Part shown: positions 7,268 through 14,545 of the stretch, piece by piece
Layout: every line of letters starts with the position of its first letter
How positions within the stretch are numbered: the first letter of the stretch is position 1
Origin: CAZPXH01 sp964591085
GTDB lineage: Bacteria > Spirochaetota > Spirochaetia > DSM-27196 > CAZPXH01
NCBI GenBank assembly: GCA_964591085.1
Contig: CAZPXH010000001.1
Span: 1-64,000 of the forward strand
Direction of reading: 5' to 3'
DNA: 64,000 nt
The notes under the pieces: model-generated
Databases searched by the model: none
Seen by the model: the letters and a program-made list of their open reading frames with translations, nothing else
What the model was told of the DNA's origin: nothing
Program-made: the position numbers and the translations under genes

Positions 7268-8067
7268 AAGGGGAGTTCCGTCTCCTCGCCATCGGAGACG
7301 TCATCGGGCAGGGCGGCATGCGGGCGCTCGCTGCCGGTCTGCCCGGCCTCATCCGGCAGAGCCGGGCCGATGTCACGGTGGTCAACGCTGAGAACGCTGA
7401 TGGTGGCTTTGGTGTATCGCCGGAGCAGCTGTCCGTGCTCTTTGGCCTGGGGGCTGACATTGTCACCACCGGCAACCACGTCTGGGACAACCCGGACGCG
7501 CTGCGCATGCTGGCAGAGGAACCCCGGCTCCTCCGGCCCCACAACTACCCCCCGGGAAACCCCGGAAGCGGCCTGGCGCTCCTGGATCATCACGGAACTC
7601 CCTGGGCAATGCTCCATCTGCAAGGCAGGGAACACATGGCTCCTATAGACTGCCCCTTCCGCGCCAGTGATGACCTGATGCGAAGGGTCAGCCGCCACGG
7701 GAAACTCTGCTTTGTGGACTTCCACGCGGACCTGCCTCTGGAGAAGGAGGCGCTTGCCATGCACCTCGATGGCAAGGTCACCGCTCTGTGGGGAACGCAC
7801 ACTCACGTACAGACCGCAGACGAGCGTATCTTCCCCGGCGGGACTGGCTACCTCACCGACATTGGCGCGTGCCGCACCCCGGACTCCATCATCGGTTTTG
7901 GGCGGGACATTGCCGTGGAGCGCCTGCGCACTGGAATCCCGCTGCGCAATGACGTTCCGGACAGCCCGGCCGAGATCAACGGCCTGCTTGTCCGAGCGGA
8001 TCCGTCAAGCGGTCGCTGCATTTCCATGGAACGAATTCACCGATCGGCCTCCGAGGCCACCGCGTAG
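7264..8067 (+). CDS. ymdB: YmdB-family metallophosphoesterase
   Basis: A 267-residue protein of the TIGR00282/YmdB family, phosphodiesterases acting on 2',3'-cyclic nucleotides. Metal-binding motifs are LLAIGDVIG near residue 8, NAENADGGFG near 43, TTGNHVWDN near 67, DFHAD near 158 and WGTHTHVQTAD near 179. The family's usual length is about 260-270. The first ATG (7318) would remove the N-terminal GDxxG metal ligand, so the start is placed at CTG 7264, overlapping the rny stop. Translational coupling to rny is likely. Confidence 0.85.
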   Translation: MKGEFRLLAIGDVIGQGGMRALAAGLPGLIRQSRADVTVVNAENADGGFGVSPEQLSVLFGLGADIVTTGNHVWDNPDALRMLAEEPRLLRPHNYPPGNPGSGLALLDHHGTPWAMLHLQGREHMAPIDCPFRASDDLMRRVSRHGKLCFVDFHADLPLEKEALAMHLDGKVTALWGTHTHVQTADERIFPGGTGYLTDIGACRTPDSIIGFGRDIAVERLRTGIPLRNDVPDSPAEINGLLVRADPSSGRCISMERIHRSASEATA

Positions 8068-8072
8068 AGCCT

Positions 8073-8804
8073 GTGGGACGCCGCGGGGTTTCCTTGCGGG
8101 AGCTCATGGTGCGGCAGCATCCCGGCCTCTCCGCGCAGGAGGTGTGGGCGCGGATCACGGCCGGCACGGTCAGGGTCAACGGCGAAACCGTTCGGGATCC
8201 CGCAGCCCGGGTGTCCCAGGATTCCGTCGTTACCGTCCAGACAGATCGGCCGGCCTCCCGGGGAGAATACAAGATCGGCCCGATCCTGGATGAGCTTGGC
8301 CTGGACGTGCAAGGCCGGGTGGGACTGGACGCCGGAGCAGCGTCGGGGGGTTTCACCGCAGCTCTTCTGCAGCGAGGAGCATCTGCGGTTCATGCAGTGG
8401 ATGTCGGGTACAACCTCATTGACTACCGGCTTCGACAAGACCCGCGCGTGATCCTCCACGAGCGCTCCAACATCATGGACATCAGCAGCCTGGAACCGCT
8501 TCCCCGCTTTGCCGTCTGCGATCTCTCGTTTCGGTCACTGCGCGGCGCCGCAAGCCATATTCTCAGCATTCCCCGAGTGGACTGGCTGCTGGCCCTCATC
8601 AAGCCGCAGTTTGAGGCGGAAACCCAGGAGGTTCCGGATGGTGGAGTGATACAGGATCCCGCCCTGAGGGAAGCCATAGTGGACCGCACCGTTTCCTGGT
8701 TGGGGAAGGAAGGTCTGGGCGTTCGAGACAGGCGTTGGAGTGCGCTTGCCGGCAGCAGCGGAAACCTGGAGTGTTTTGTGCTGCTTGTCCCCGCCTCGGA
8801 TTGA
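8073..8804 (+). CDS. TlyA-family RNA methyltransferase
   Basis: A 243-residue protein with an N-terminal S4 RNA-binding domain (about 5-62, ending GTVRVNGETV) and an FtsJ/RrmJ-type methyltransferase domain. The SAM-binding loop reads LDAGAASGGFTAALLQRGA, then AVDVGYNLIDYRL and ALIKPQFE follow. TlyA proteins 2'-O-methylate rRNA, in mycobacteria at 16S C1409 and 23S C1920. Start GTG at 8073, five bases after the ymdB stop. It is the last gene of the rny operon and ends four bases from the convergent GerMN gene. Confidence 0.88.
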   Translation: MGRRGVSLRELMVRQHPGLSAQEVWARITAGTVRVNGETVRDPAARVSQDSVVTVQTDRPASRGEYKIGPILDELGLDVQGRVGLDAGAASGGFTAALLQRGASAVHAVDVGYNLIDYRLRQDPRVILHERSNIMDISSLEPLPRFAVCDLSFRSLRGAASHILSIPRVDWLLALIKPQFEAETQEVPDGGVIQDPALREAIVDRTVSWLGKEGLGVRDRRWSALAGSSGNLECFVLLVPASD

Positions 8805-8808
8805 GGTC

Positions 8809-9726
8809 TCAGCCACCTCCGGCGTAGAAGTCGCTTCTTGCAATCGGGCGTCCAACAAAGATCCCGTCCCCGCTGAGATAGTCAATGCTCTCACCGTCAA
8901 TGAGGATCTGCACGCGCTCCACGGTGCTGAACTCGGTAGCGCTGAAGACAATCTGCTGCAACTGGGCAAGGAGGCCTTCCACGCCCAGCGGATTGAAGCG
9001 GAAGGACTCGTTGAAGTTGAGGAAGGCAACACCGTCTCGCACCCACGCGCCGAGCAGGCTGACATCCTCCGGGAGGAGGTTGAGCAAACCGCTACTCAGC
9101 TCGTCCCGCGTTGGTCCGGAAATCAGGGCGGAGATGGTGGCGGAAAGCGGCGCGTCCACGTAGCTGACCTCGCGCTCAACGGGAATCGGCTCAATCAGTC
9201 CTGTGTCATTCACGCGTATGTAATAGAGGCGGCTTGTACGGGTCCGGGTAACCGGCTCGGTGACCGCCACTTCCTGTACCGCTGGGTTCGGAGCGGGATT
9301 CGGAGACGGCGCCGGTGGGGGACTCGATTGCGGCTCGCTCACCGTGTTCGGCCGCGGGCTGGTGCTTGGCTCCGGCTGCGGCGTGGTCTGCGATGAGCCG
9401 CTTGTCTGCGGAGCGGGCCGCGGAGCAGGCTCGGTGGCCGGCGGACCATCCTGTGGCAGCGGATCGGTGAAGCGAATACCCGGCTCGGTGGCCCCCGGCT
9501 CATCTGCCGCGTTGTCTTCCACCGAGCGCCCCGTACCTGAGGTGTCCGGTGTGTCGGCTCCGGTTCCTCCACCAAAACGGCGCGCTATCACGTCCCGGAG
9601 CTCTGTCTGCTCCACAACCGTAGTGATCTCGTTCCGGTTTGCGAGGTAGAGCACCAGGATAAAGAGAATGACTGCGATCCAGAAGAGAACGCCGAGGGAT
9701 GTTGATTTTCGAGTCCGGCTTGCCAT
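8809..9726 (-). CDS. Membrane-anchored GerMN-domain protein
   Basis: A 305-residue protein with one N-terminal membrane helix (about 12-29, GVLFWIAVILFILVLYLA), a Pro/Ser/Thr-rich linker of about 90 residues and a C-terminal GerMN domain with ISALISGPTRDE, then GVAFLNFNESF. The domain occurs in sporulation proteins such as GerM but also in non-sporulating spirochaetes, where it probably sits in the periplasm near peptidoglycan. The linker would span the periplasm. Transcribed away from ptsP. Confidence 0.82.
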   Translation of the reverse strand: MASRTRKSTSLGVLFWIAVILFILVLYLANRNEITTVVEQTELRDVIARRFGGGTGADTPDTSGTGRSVEDNAADEPGATEPGIRFTDPLPQDGPPATEPAPRPAPQTSGSSQTTPQPEPSTSPRPNTVSEPQSSPPPAPSPNPAPNPAVQEVAVTEPVTRTRTSRLYYIRVNDTGLIEPIPVEREVSYVDAPLSATISALISGPTRDELSSGLLNLLPEDVSLLGAWVRDGVAFLNFNESFRFNPLGVEGLLAQLQQIVFSATEFSTVERVQILIDGESIDYLSGDGIFVGRPIARSDFYAGGG

Positions 9727-9764
9727 GGCTGCTGTCTATAGTTTCGGCAGCCGGGGGGCCGAAT

Positions 9765-9794
9765 TTGACAGCGCCGGAAGCCGGCACCTATCAT
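9765..9794 (+). promoter_or_regulatory. Promoter of the PTS enzyme I gene
   Basis: TTGACA at 9765-9770 and TATCAT at 9789-9794, separated by 18 bases. Transcription would start near 9801, only about six bases before the ATG at 9807, so the leader is too short for a normal Shine-Dalgarno interaction. Confidence 0.65.
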
Positions 9795-9806
9795 CTTGCT
9801 GCGGTT

Positions 9807-11543
9807 ATGCAGGAATTCAGCGGGATAGCGGTATCTCCGGGCATCGGGATAGGAGTTCCATGGGTACTGCGTTCCGGCGGGGGCGTTCCCCGATACTACA
9901 TCGCGCCGGAAGCGGTGGACTCCGAGCTGGCACGGCTTTCCCGGGCCATCTCTGGCGCGCGTCAAGGCATTCTGGAGCTGCGGTCCCGAAACCTCGGCGG
10001 CGAGCTGGCATTTCTGGACGCACACCTGCTGCTGATTGACGATCCGGAGTTCACCGGACAGATAGAAGAGCGGATCCGGGACGCCCGCATGAATGGCCAG
10101 CGCGCGGTGTCCGAGGCGGTCTCCGATGCGGCCGGCAAGCTTGAGCGGATTCCTGACGACTACCTGCGGGAACGCGCGCTTGATCTGCGTGATGTGGGCA
10201 AACGCATTATCCGCGCGTTGCAGGGAGGCGGTTCCGGCTCCTCGCTTCAGATTCCGGATGGCTCCGTCCTCATCGCCAATGATCTGATGCCCTCCGAGCT
10301 GCTTGCGCTGGACCGGCGTCGCCTGGTTGGCATTGCCGTGGAGCGCGGTGGAAAGACCAGCCACACCGCAATTCTTGCCCGCGCATTTGAGATTCCATCG
10401 GTCATGGGAACCGTCGGTGCAGTCTCCAGCCTTGGAGAGGAATCCACACCCGTCATAGTAGACGGGAACCGGGGCCGACTCTTTGTCGATCCGGACGAGA
10501 AACAGATCCGTCGCTACGAGGTCATTCAGCGCGCCTGGCGCAAGCGGGAAGTCAGCCTGATGAGCCTCAATGATCTGCCGGCCGAGACGCCGGACGGCAA
10601 GCTGGTACAGCTCAAAGCCAATATCGAGCTCCCGGTGGAGGTGGACGCCGTGTTGTCCCACGGTGCAGACGGGATCGGATTGTTCCGAACCGAGTTCCTC
10701 TTCATGCAGCCGGGAGACCTCCCGGACGAAGAAGAACAGTTCACCCAGTACCGCAGCGTGCTGCAAGCAATGCGCGGCCGGCCCGTAACCATCCGGACGG
10801 TAGACATCGGTGGAGACAAGCTCTCACCCCTGATGGAGGCCGGCGAGGAGGCAAACCCCATTCTCGGCTGGCGTGCAATCCGCTACTGCATCTCGCATCC
10901 GGAGGTGATGGAAACCCAGCTCCGCGCTCTCCTCCGAGCTTCTGTCTATGGCGAGCTGCAGATCATGTTCCCCATGATTTCCGGTATTGAAGAGCTCAAC
11001 CTCCTGCTGGACATTCTGGACGCGGTTCGCGCCGCCCTTCTGGCCGAAGGCTACGCGGTGGCAGACGATGTTCCGGCGGGAATCATGGTTGAAGTGCCAA
11101 GCGCAGCAATGACGGCAGATATCCTCGCCCATCGCAGCCGATTCTTCAGCGTGGGTACCAACGACCTGATCCAGTACACCATTGCGGTGGACCGCAGCAA
11201 CGAGCGTATTGCGTACCTCTACCAGCCCTTCCACCCCGCCATCCTCCGGACGCTCCAGCAAATCGTTGCGCACGGCCACCGCTCGGGGATCCCGGTAGCC
11301 ATGTGCGGAGAGATGGCGGGAGATCCCGTGTCTGCCGTGGTTCTCCTCGGCCTCGGCCTGGATGAACTGTCCATGAGCGCCTTCACCATCCCGGAAGTAA
11401 AGCGGATCATCCGCTCGGTGCGCCTACAGGAGGCGGAGGAGCTGGTCGGGCGCTTGCTGGACCTTCGTTCCTGGCGGGAAGTCAGTGATGCCGTCCAGTC
11501 ATTCCTGGGACCCCGCCTTGACGCAGACGTCCTTCAGGCCTGA
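9807..11543 (+). CDS. ptsP: PTS enzyme I (phosphoenolpyruvate-protein phosphotransferase)
   Basis: A 578-residue enzyme I that takes phosphate from PEP and passes it to HPr. The phosphorylated histidine lies near 186 in RGGKTSHTAILAR. The PEP-binding barrel shows GLFRTEFLFM, SVGTNDLIQYTIAVDR and the catalytic Cys in AMCGEMAGD. There is no N-terminal GAF domain, so this is the sugar-PTS type (also called ptsI) rather than the nitrogen type. No HPr or enzyme II gene is in the window; many spirochaetes use such a reduced PTS for regulation. The ATG at 9807 begins MQEFSGIAVSPGI, the usual enzyme I start. Confidence 0.93.
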   Translation: MQEFSGIAVSPGIGIGVPWVLRSGGGVPRYYIAPEAVDSELARLSRAISGARQGILELRSRNLGGELAFLDAHLLLIDDPEFTGQIEERIRDARMNGQRAVSEAVSDAAGKLERIPDDYLRERALDLRDVGKRIIRALQGGGSGSSLQIPDGSVLIANDLMPSELLALDRRRLVGIAVERGGKTSHTAILARAFEIPSVMGTVGAVSSLGEESTPVIVDGNRGRLFVDPDEKQIRRYEVIQRAWRKREVSLMSLNDLPAETPDGKLVQLKANIELPVEVDAVLSHGADGIGLFRTEFLFMQPGDLPDEEEQFTQYRSVLQAMRGRPVTIRTVDIGGDKLSPLMEAGEEANPILGWRAIRYCISHPEVMETQLRALLRASVYGELQIMFPMISGIEELNLLLDILDAVRAALLAEGYAVADDVPAGIMVEVPSAAMTADILAHRSRFFSVGTNDLIQYTIAVDRSNERIAYLYQPFHPAILRTLQQIVAHGHRSGIPVAMCGEMAGDPVSAVVLLGLGLDELSMSAFTIPEVKRIIRSVRLQEAEELVGRLLDLRSWREVSDAVQSFLGPRLDADVLQA

Positions 11544-11553
11544 AAACCTCACC

Positions 11554-12909
11554 ATGCCGGTATCGCTCCCCCGCGTTGTCCTTGCGGGGCGCCCCAACGT
11601 GGGCAAGTCCACCCTCTTCAACCGCCTCCTTGGCCGCCGCCGCGCCATCGTCCACGCCACTCCCGGCGTCACGCGTGACATTTTGGAAGAGGAGGCCACC
11701 TTCGGGGGAGTGCGGGTCATCCTTGCAGACTCCGGGGGCGTGACGGCGGAAGAGCTTCCCTTTGCGCTGGAGGTCCGCCGGCGTTCAACCGGCGCATTGA
11801 CCGGCGCGGCGGTGATTGTGTTTGTTGTTGATGCCACTGGCATCACCGGCGAAGACCAGGACTTTGCGGATCACCTCCGCCGTTACTCGGAGCGCGTAGT
11901 GGTCGCAGCCAACAAGGTAGACCATGACTCCCGAGAAGCCCTTGCCTGGGACGCCGCGAGCTTTGGGTTTGAGCCGGTAGTGGCGGTGAGCGCAGAGCAT
12001 GGGATTGGGATTGCGGATCTGGAGGAGGCGATCTGCGCGCGCCTCACACCAGGCGCCGTCCCAGTCGAATCTTCCGGGACCGGGCAGTCTGCAGAACTCC
12101 CGGATGAAGGCGAGCAAGCAGTCCTTCGACTTGCCATTCTTGGCCGACCCAACACGGGCAAGAGCACCCTGCTCAATCGTCTGGTTGGCGAGGAGCGTTC
12201 CATTGTATCCGCGCTTGCCGGCACCACGCGTGATGCAATCTCCGCTCGCTTCCAGTTTCGCGGGAGGCAGATACAGGTGGTGGATACTGCGGGAATCCGC
12301 CGCCGGGCCCGCGTGCGGGATGACCTGGAGTACTACTCCGTGAACCGAGCGCTGGCCGCGATAGACAACAGTGACGTAGCCCTCCTCATGATTGATGCGG
12401 TGAACGGCCTTTCGGACCAGGACAAGAAGCTTGCCGGACAGGCAATTCGGCGCGGGGCATCGTTCATATTTGTGCTGAACAAGTGGGACCTGATCCCACG
12501 GGTCGGGAATGCCGTTCAGGCCCACACGGATCGTCTGCGCTTCCTCTTTCCGGGGGTGGACTACGCCCCCGTTCTCCCGATCTCCGCACAAAATGATGCG
12601 GACTTTGATTTCCTCCTGACGCGGGTTCTGGATCTGCAGGCCCAGGCAACGCGGAGCATTGAAACCGGTCCCTTCAATCGCGCACTGGAATCCTGGGTGA
12701 CCCGCACACCGCCTCCCCAGCACCGGAACAAGCCGGTTCGGATCCGCTACGGCCTGCAGACCGGTACCGTACCGCAACGCTTCCGGGTCTACATTTCTCG
12801 CGGGCGTCCTTTGCCGGAGGCCTATCGCCGTTACATCATCAACAATATCCGGCTTGATTTTTCCTTGCATCACGTCCCGGTGGTGCTGGACGTCAACAAC
12901 GGCGGGTGA
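11554..12909 (+). CDS. der: Ribosome-associated GTPase Der (EngA)
   Basis: A 451-residue protein with two tandem GTPase domains, GRPNVGKS near residue 10 and GRPNTGKS near 197, and a KH-like C-terminal domain. Further G motifs include DTAG and NKWD in the second domain; the first has DSGG and NKVD. Der acts in late assembly of the 50S subunit. The ATG at 11554 gives a normal Der N-terminus and lies 10 bases after ptsP. The stop overlaps the following GTG in a GTGA arrangement. Confidence 0.94.
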   Translation: MPVSLPRVVLAGRPNVGKSTLFNRLLGRRRAIVHATPGVTRDILEEEATFGGVRVILADSGGVTAEELPFALEVRRRSTGALTGAAVIVFVVDATGITGEDQDFADHLRRYSERVVVAANKVDHDSREALAWDAASFGFEPVVAVSAEHGIGIADLEEAICARLTPGAVPVESSGTGQSAELPDEGEQAVLRLAILGRPNTGKSTLLNRLVGEERSIVSALAGTTRDAISARFQFRGRQIQVVDTAGIRRRARVRDDLEYYSVNRALAAIDNSDVALLMIDAVNGLSDQDKKLAGQAIRRGASFIFVLNKWDLIPRVGNAVQAHTDRLRFLFPGVDYAPVLPISAQNDADFDFLLTRVLDLQAQATRSIETGPFNRALESWVTRTPPPQHRNKPVRIRYGLQTGTVPQRFRVYISRGRPLPEAYRRYIINNIRLDFSLHHVPVVLDVNNGG

Positions 12910-13730
12910 GCATGTACCGCATCGGCGAGGTAGCCGAACGCCTCGGCGTGGGTGCCCACGTTGTCCGGCACTGGGATTCGCCGATGCTGTCCGGAACCCG
13001 GGACGCAGGCGGGCACCGGCGCTACACCGAGCGAGACGTGGAGCTGCTTGAGCGAGTTCAGGTCTACGTTCAGCGCCGCGGATTCACCGTGGAAGGAGCA
13101 TGGGACGCGGTTGCCGACGATCTGCTCCGGGACCATCGGGAAGGGGAGCTGCTGCGGGATCTGAAATCCGGGCTCCGGCAGCTTCTCCACCGTTCCCTTC
13201 GCATTGCCAGCGAGAGCGCGGGTCGGCCGCTTTTGAGCGTGAACCTCACTCGCGTGGAACCCGGCGAGGAAGAAGAGCCCGATCAGCTTCGGCTAGGCCC
13301 CGGCGCTGCTGAGCTTCACGGCACCATTCTCCGAGTTCTCCGGGCTGGGGATAGGCGTGCAACCGCCATCTGGCCACCCGATGCAGAGCACAATCTGCCG
13401 GTAGCGCGGGATCATGAGCGCGCAGCCGCGTCCTGGCTGCGTGCCCGGGGCGGCGGCATCGGAGTATTTGTGCGTCGGGGAGGTCCCGCCACCAGGCAGG
13501 GTCTTCACGCCAACTGGCCCGTTCTGCTCGTGCCGGGTCCCCGCCTTGTAGAGCTTCTCCCCTGCTTTGAAACTCCCGATACTGAAGAAGATGTGTTGTC
13601 TGATCCCTGGCTGGCACGGTCCCCATCGCGGATTCTCCTTGCGCTCCCGCACACTGTTGCGTTCCGCGGGCCTGATGCTGTTACTGAGCGCAGCGCCGGT
13701 CCTCCCGCAGCTCCGCTCACAGGGGTTTGA
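12906..13730 (+). CDS. MerR-family transcriptional regulator
   Basis: A 274-residue protein whose first 70 residues form a MerR winged helix-turn-helix (YRIGEVAERLGVGAHVVRHW, GHRRYTERDVELLERVQ). The remaining 200 residues match no sensor domain I recognise and contain no cysteine cluster, so metal sensing is unlikely. Start GTG at 12906 overlaps the der stop by 4 bases. Its 3' end overlaps the next gene. Confidence 0.8.
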   Translation: MSMYRIGEVAERLGVGAHVVRHWDSPMLSGTRDAGGHRRYTERDVELLERVQVYVQRRGFTVEGAWDAVADDLLRDHREGELLRDLKSGLRQLLHRSLRIASESAGRPLLSVNLTRVEPGEEEEPDQLRLGPGAAELHGTILRVLRAGDRRATAIWPPDAEHNLPVARDHERAAASWLRARGGGIGVFVRRGGPATRQGLHANWPVLLVPGPRLVELLPCFETPDTEEDVLSDPWLARSPSRILLALPHTVAFRGPDAVTERSAGPPAAPLTGV

Positions 13731-14511
13731 TCATGCGGACAACCACCAGGTCCGCAGTCGCTACGCCCAGCTGTTGACCGAGCCCGTTGATGAGGTTGCT
13801 TCTGTCCAGCCGGTGGTTGAACGCCAGGCCGGAATCCCGGAAGAGGTCCGAGTGGAAGTGCAGACAACCAGGGATTACCAGTACATCGTGTTTCGCAACG
13901 GTTCTGAAGGGAGCTTCCCGATGCTTGGCCCGGGAACGGTTGCCGTTCGTCGTCTGCGGGCAACGGGTGAGGTTGATCAGTACAAGGTCTTCCTCAGGGG
14001 ACAGGAAGAGTTCTTTGTGCGGCTCCGCCCCGGAGCTGACTGGAACGGGAGTCCCCGTACGCAGGTGGAACTCGTCCTCGCCGGAGTTCCGATAATCGCT
14101 GCACAGCCCGGGGGTGGAATGCCGCTCCCAATCGCGTTCCCCGAGCTTCCGTACTTCCCGATGAGCGGGCTCACAGAGCTGCTTGCGTCCCGGATTGACC
14201 CCTTGCTCCTGGATGCAGAGCCAGCAGACCTGCCACTTCGGCCGCTTCTGCCGCCCGCTGACCTGCGTGCTGACCCTCGCCGCGTTCCGTTTGAGGTGTA
14301 TAGGGTGCTCGTGGAGACCGGGCGGCAGACCTTTACGCTCAGCACCACAACCAGATCGTGGACCGGCGAGACCGGGCTGCGGGATGACGGAACGTGGTAC
14401 GCAACACTTGCCATCAACGGCGTCCGGCTGGACCTGATTGACGCAGTAAGCTTGCCTGTCATTGCAGACGAACCCGTGGTAACCGTGTCCTGGAGCCGCG
14501 CCCTCGATTGA
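13639..14511 (+). CDS. Secreted protein of unknown function
   Basis: A 290-residue protein with a signal peptide if begun at TTG 13639: MRSRTLLRSAGLMLLLSAAP, with cleavage likely soon after. An ATG at 13591 would add 16 residues without improving the signal sequence. Either start overlaps the MerR gene by 90 bases or more. The body is rich in short beta strands (YQYIVFRNG, YKVFLRGQEEFFVRLR) and has no domain I recognise. It precedes the TPR and outer-membrane genes of the ExbBD cluster, so a periplasmic envelope role is likely. Confidence 0.6.
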   Translation: MRSRTLLRSAGLMLLLSAAPVLPQLRSQGFDHADNHQVRSRYAQLLTEPVDEVASVQPVVERQAGIPEEVRVEVQTTRDYQYIVFRNGSEGSFPMLGPGTVAVRRLRATGEVDQYKVFLRGQEEFFVRLRPGADWNGSPRTQVELVLAGVPIIAAQPGGGMPLPIAFPELPYFPMSGLTELLASRIDPLLLDAEPADLPLRPLLPPADLRADPRRVPFEVYRVLVETGRQTFTLSTTTRSWTGETGLRDDGTWYATLAINGVRLDLIDAVSLPVIADEPVVTVSWSRALD

Positions 14512-14545
14512 ATCGGGCTCCACAGGGGGCTATCCTTCGCCCAAC

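Noticed and set aside
9588..10766. 392-codon minus-strand open frame within enzyme I
   Set aside because: Antisense to conserved enzyme I motifs and without protein-like structure.
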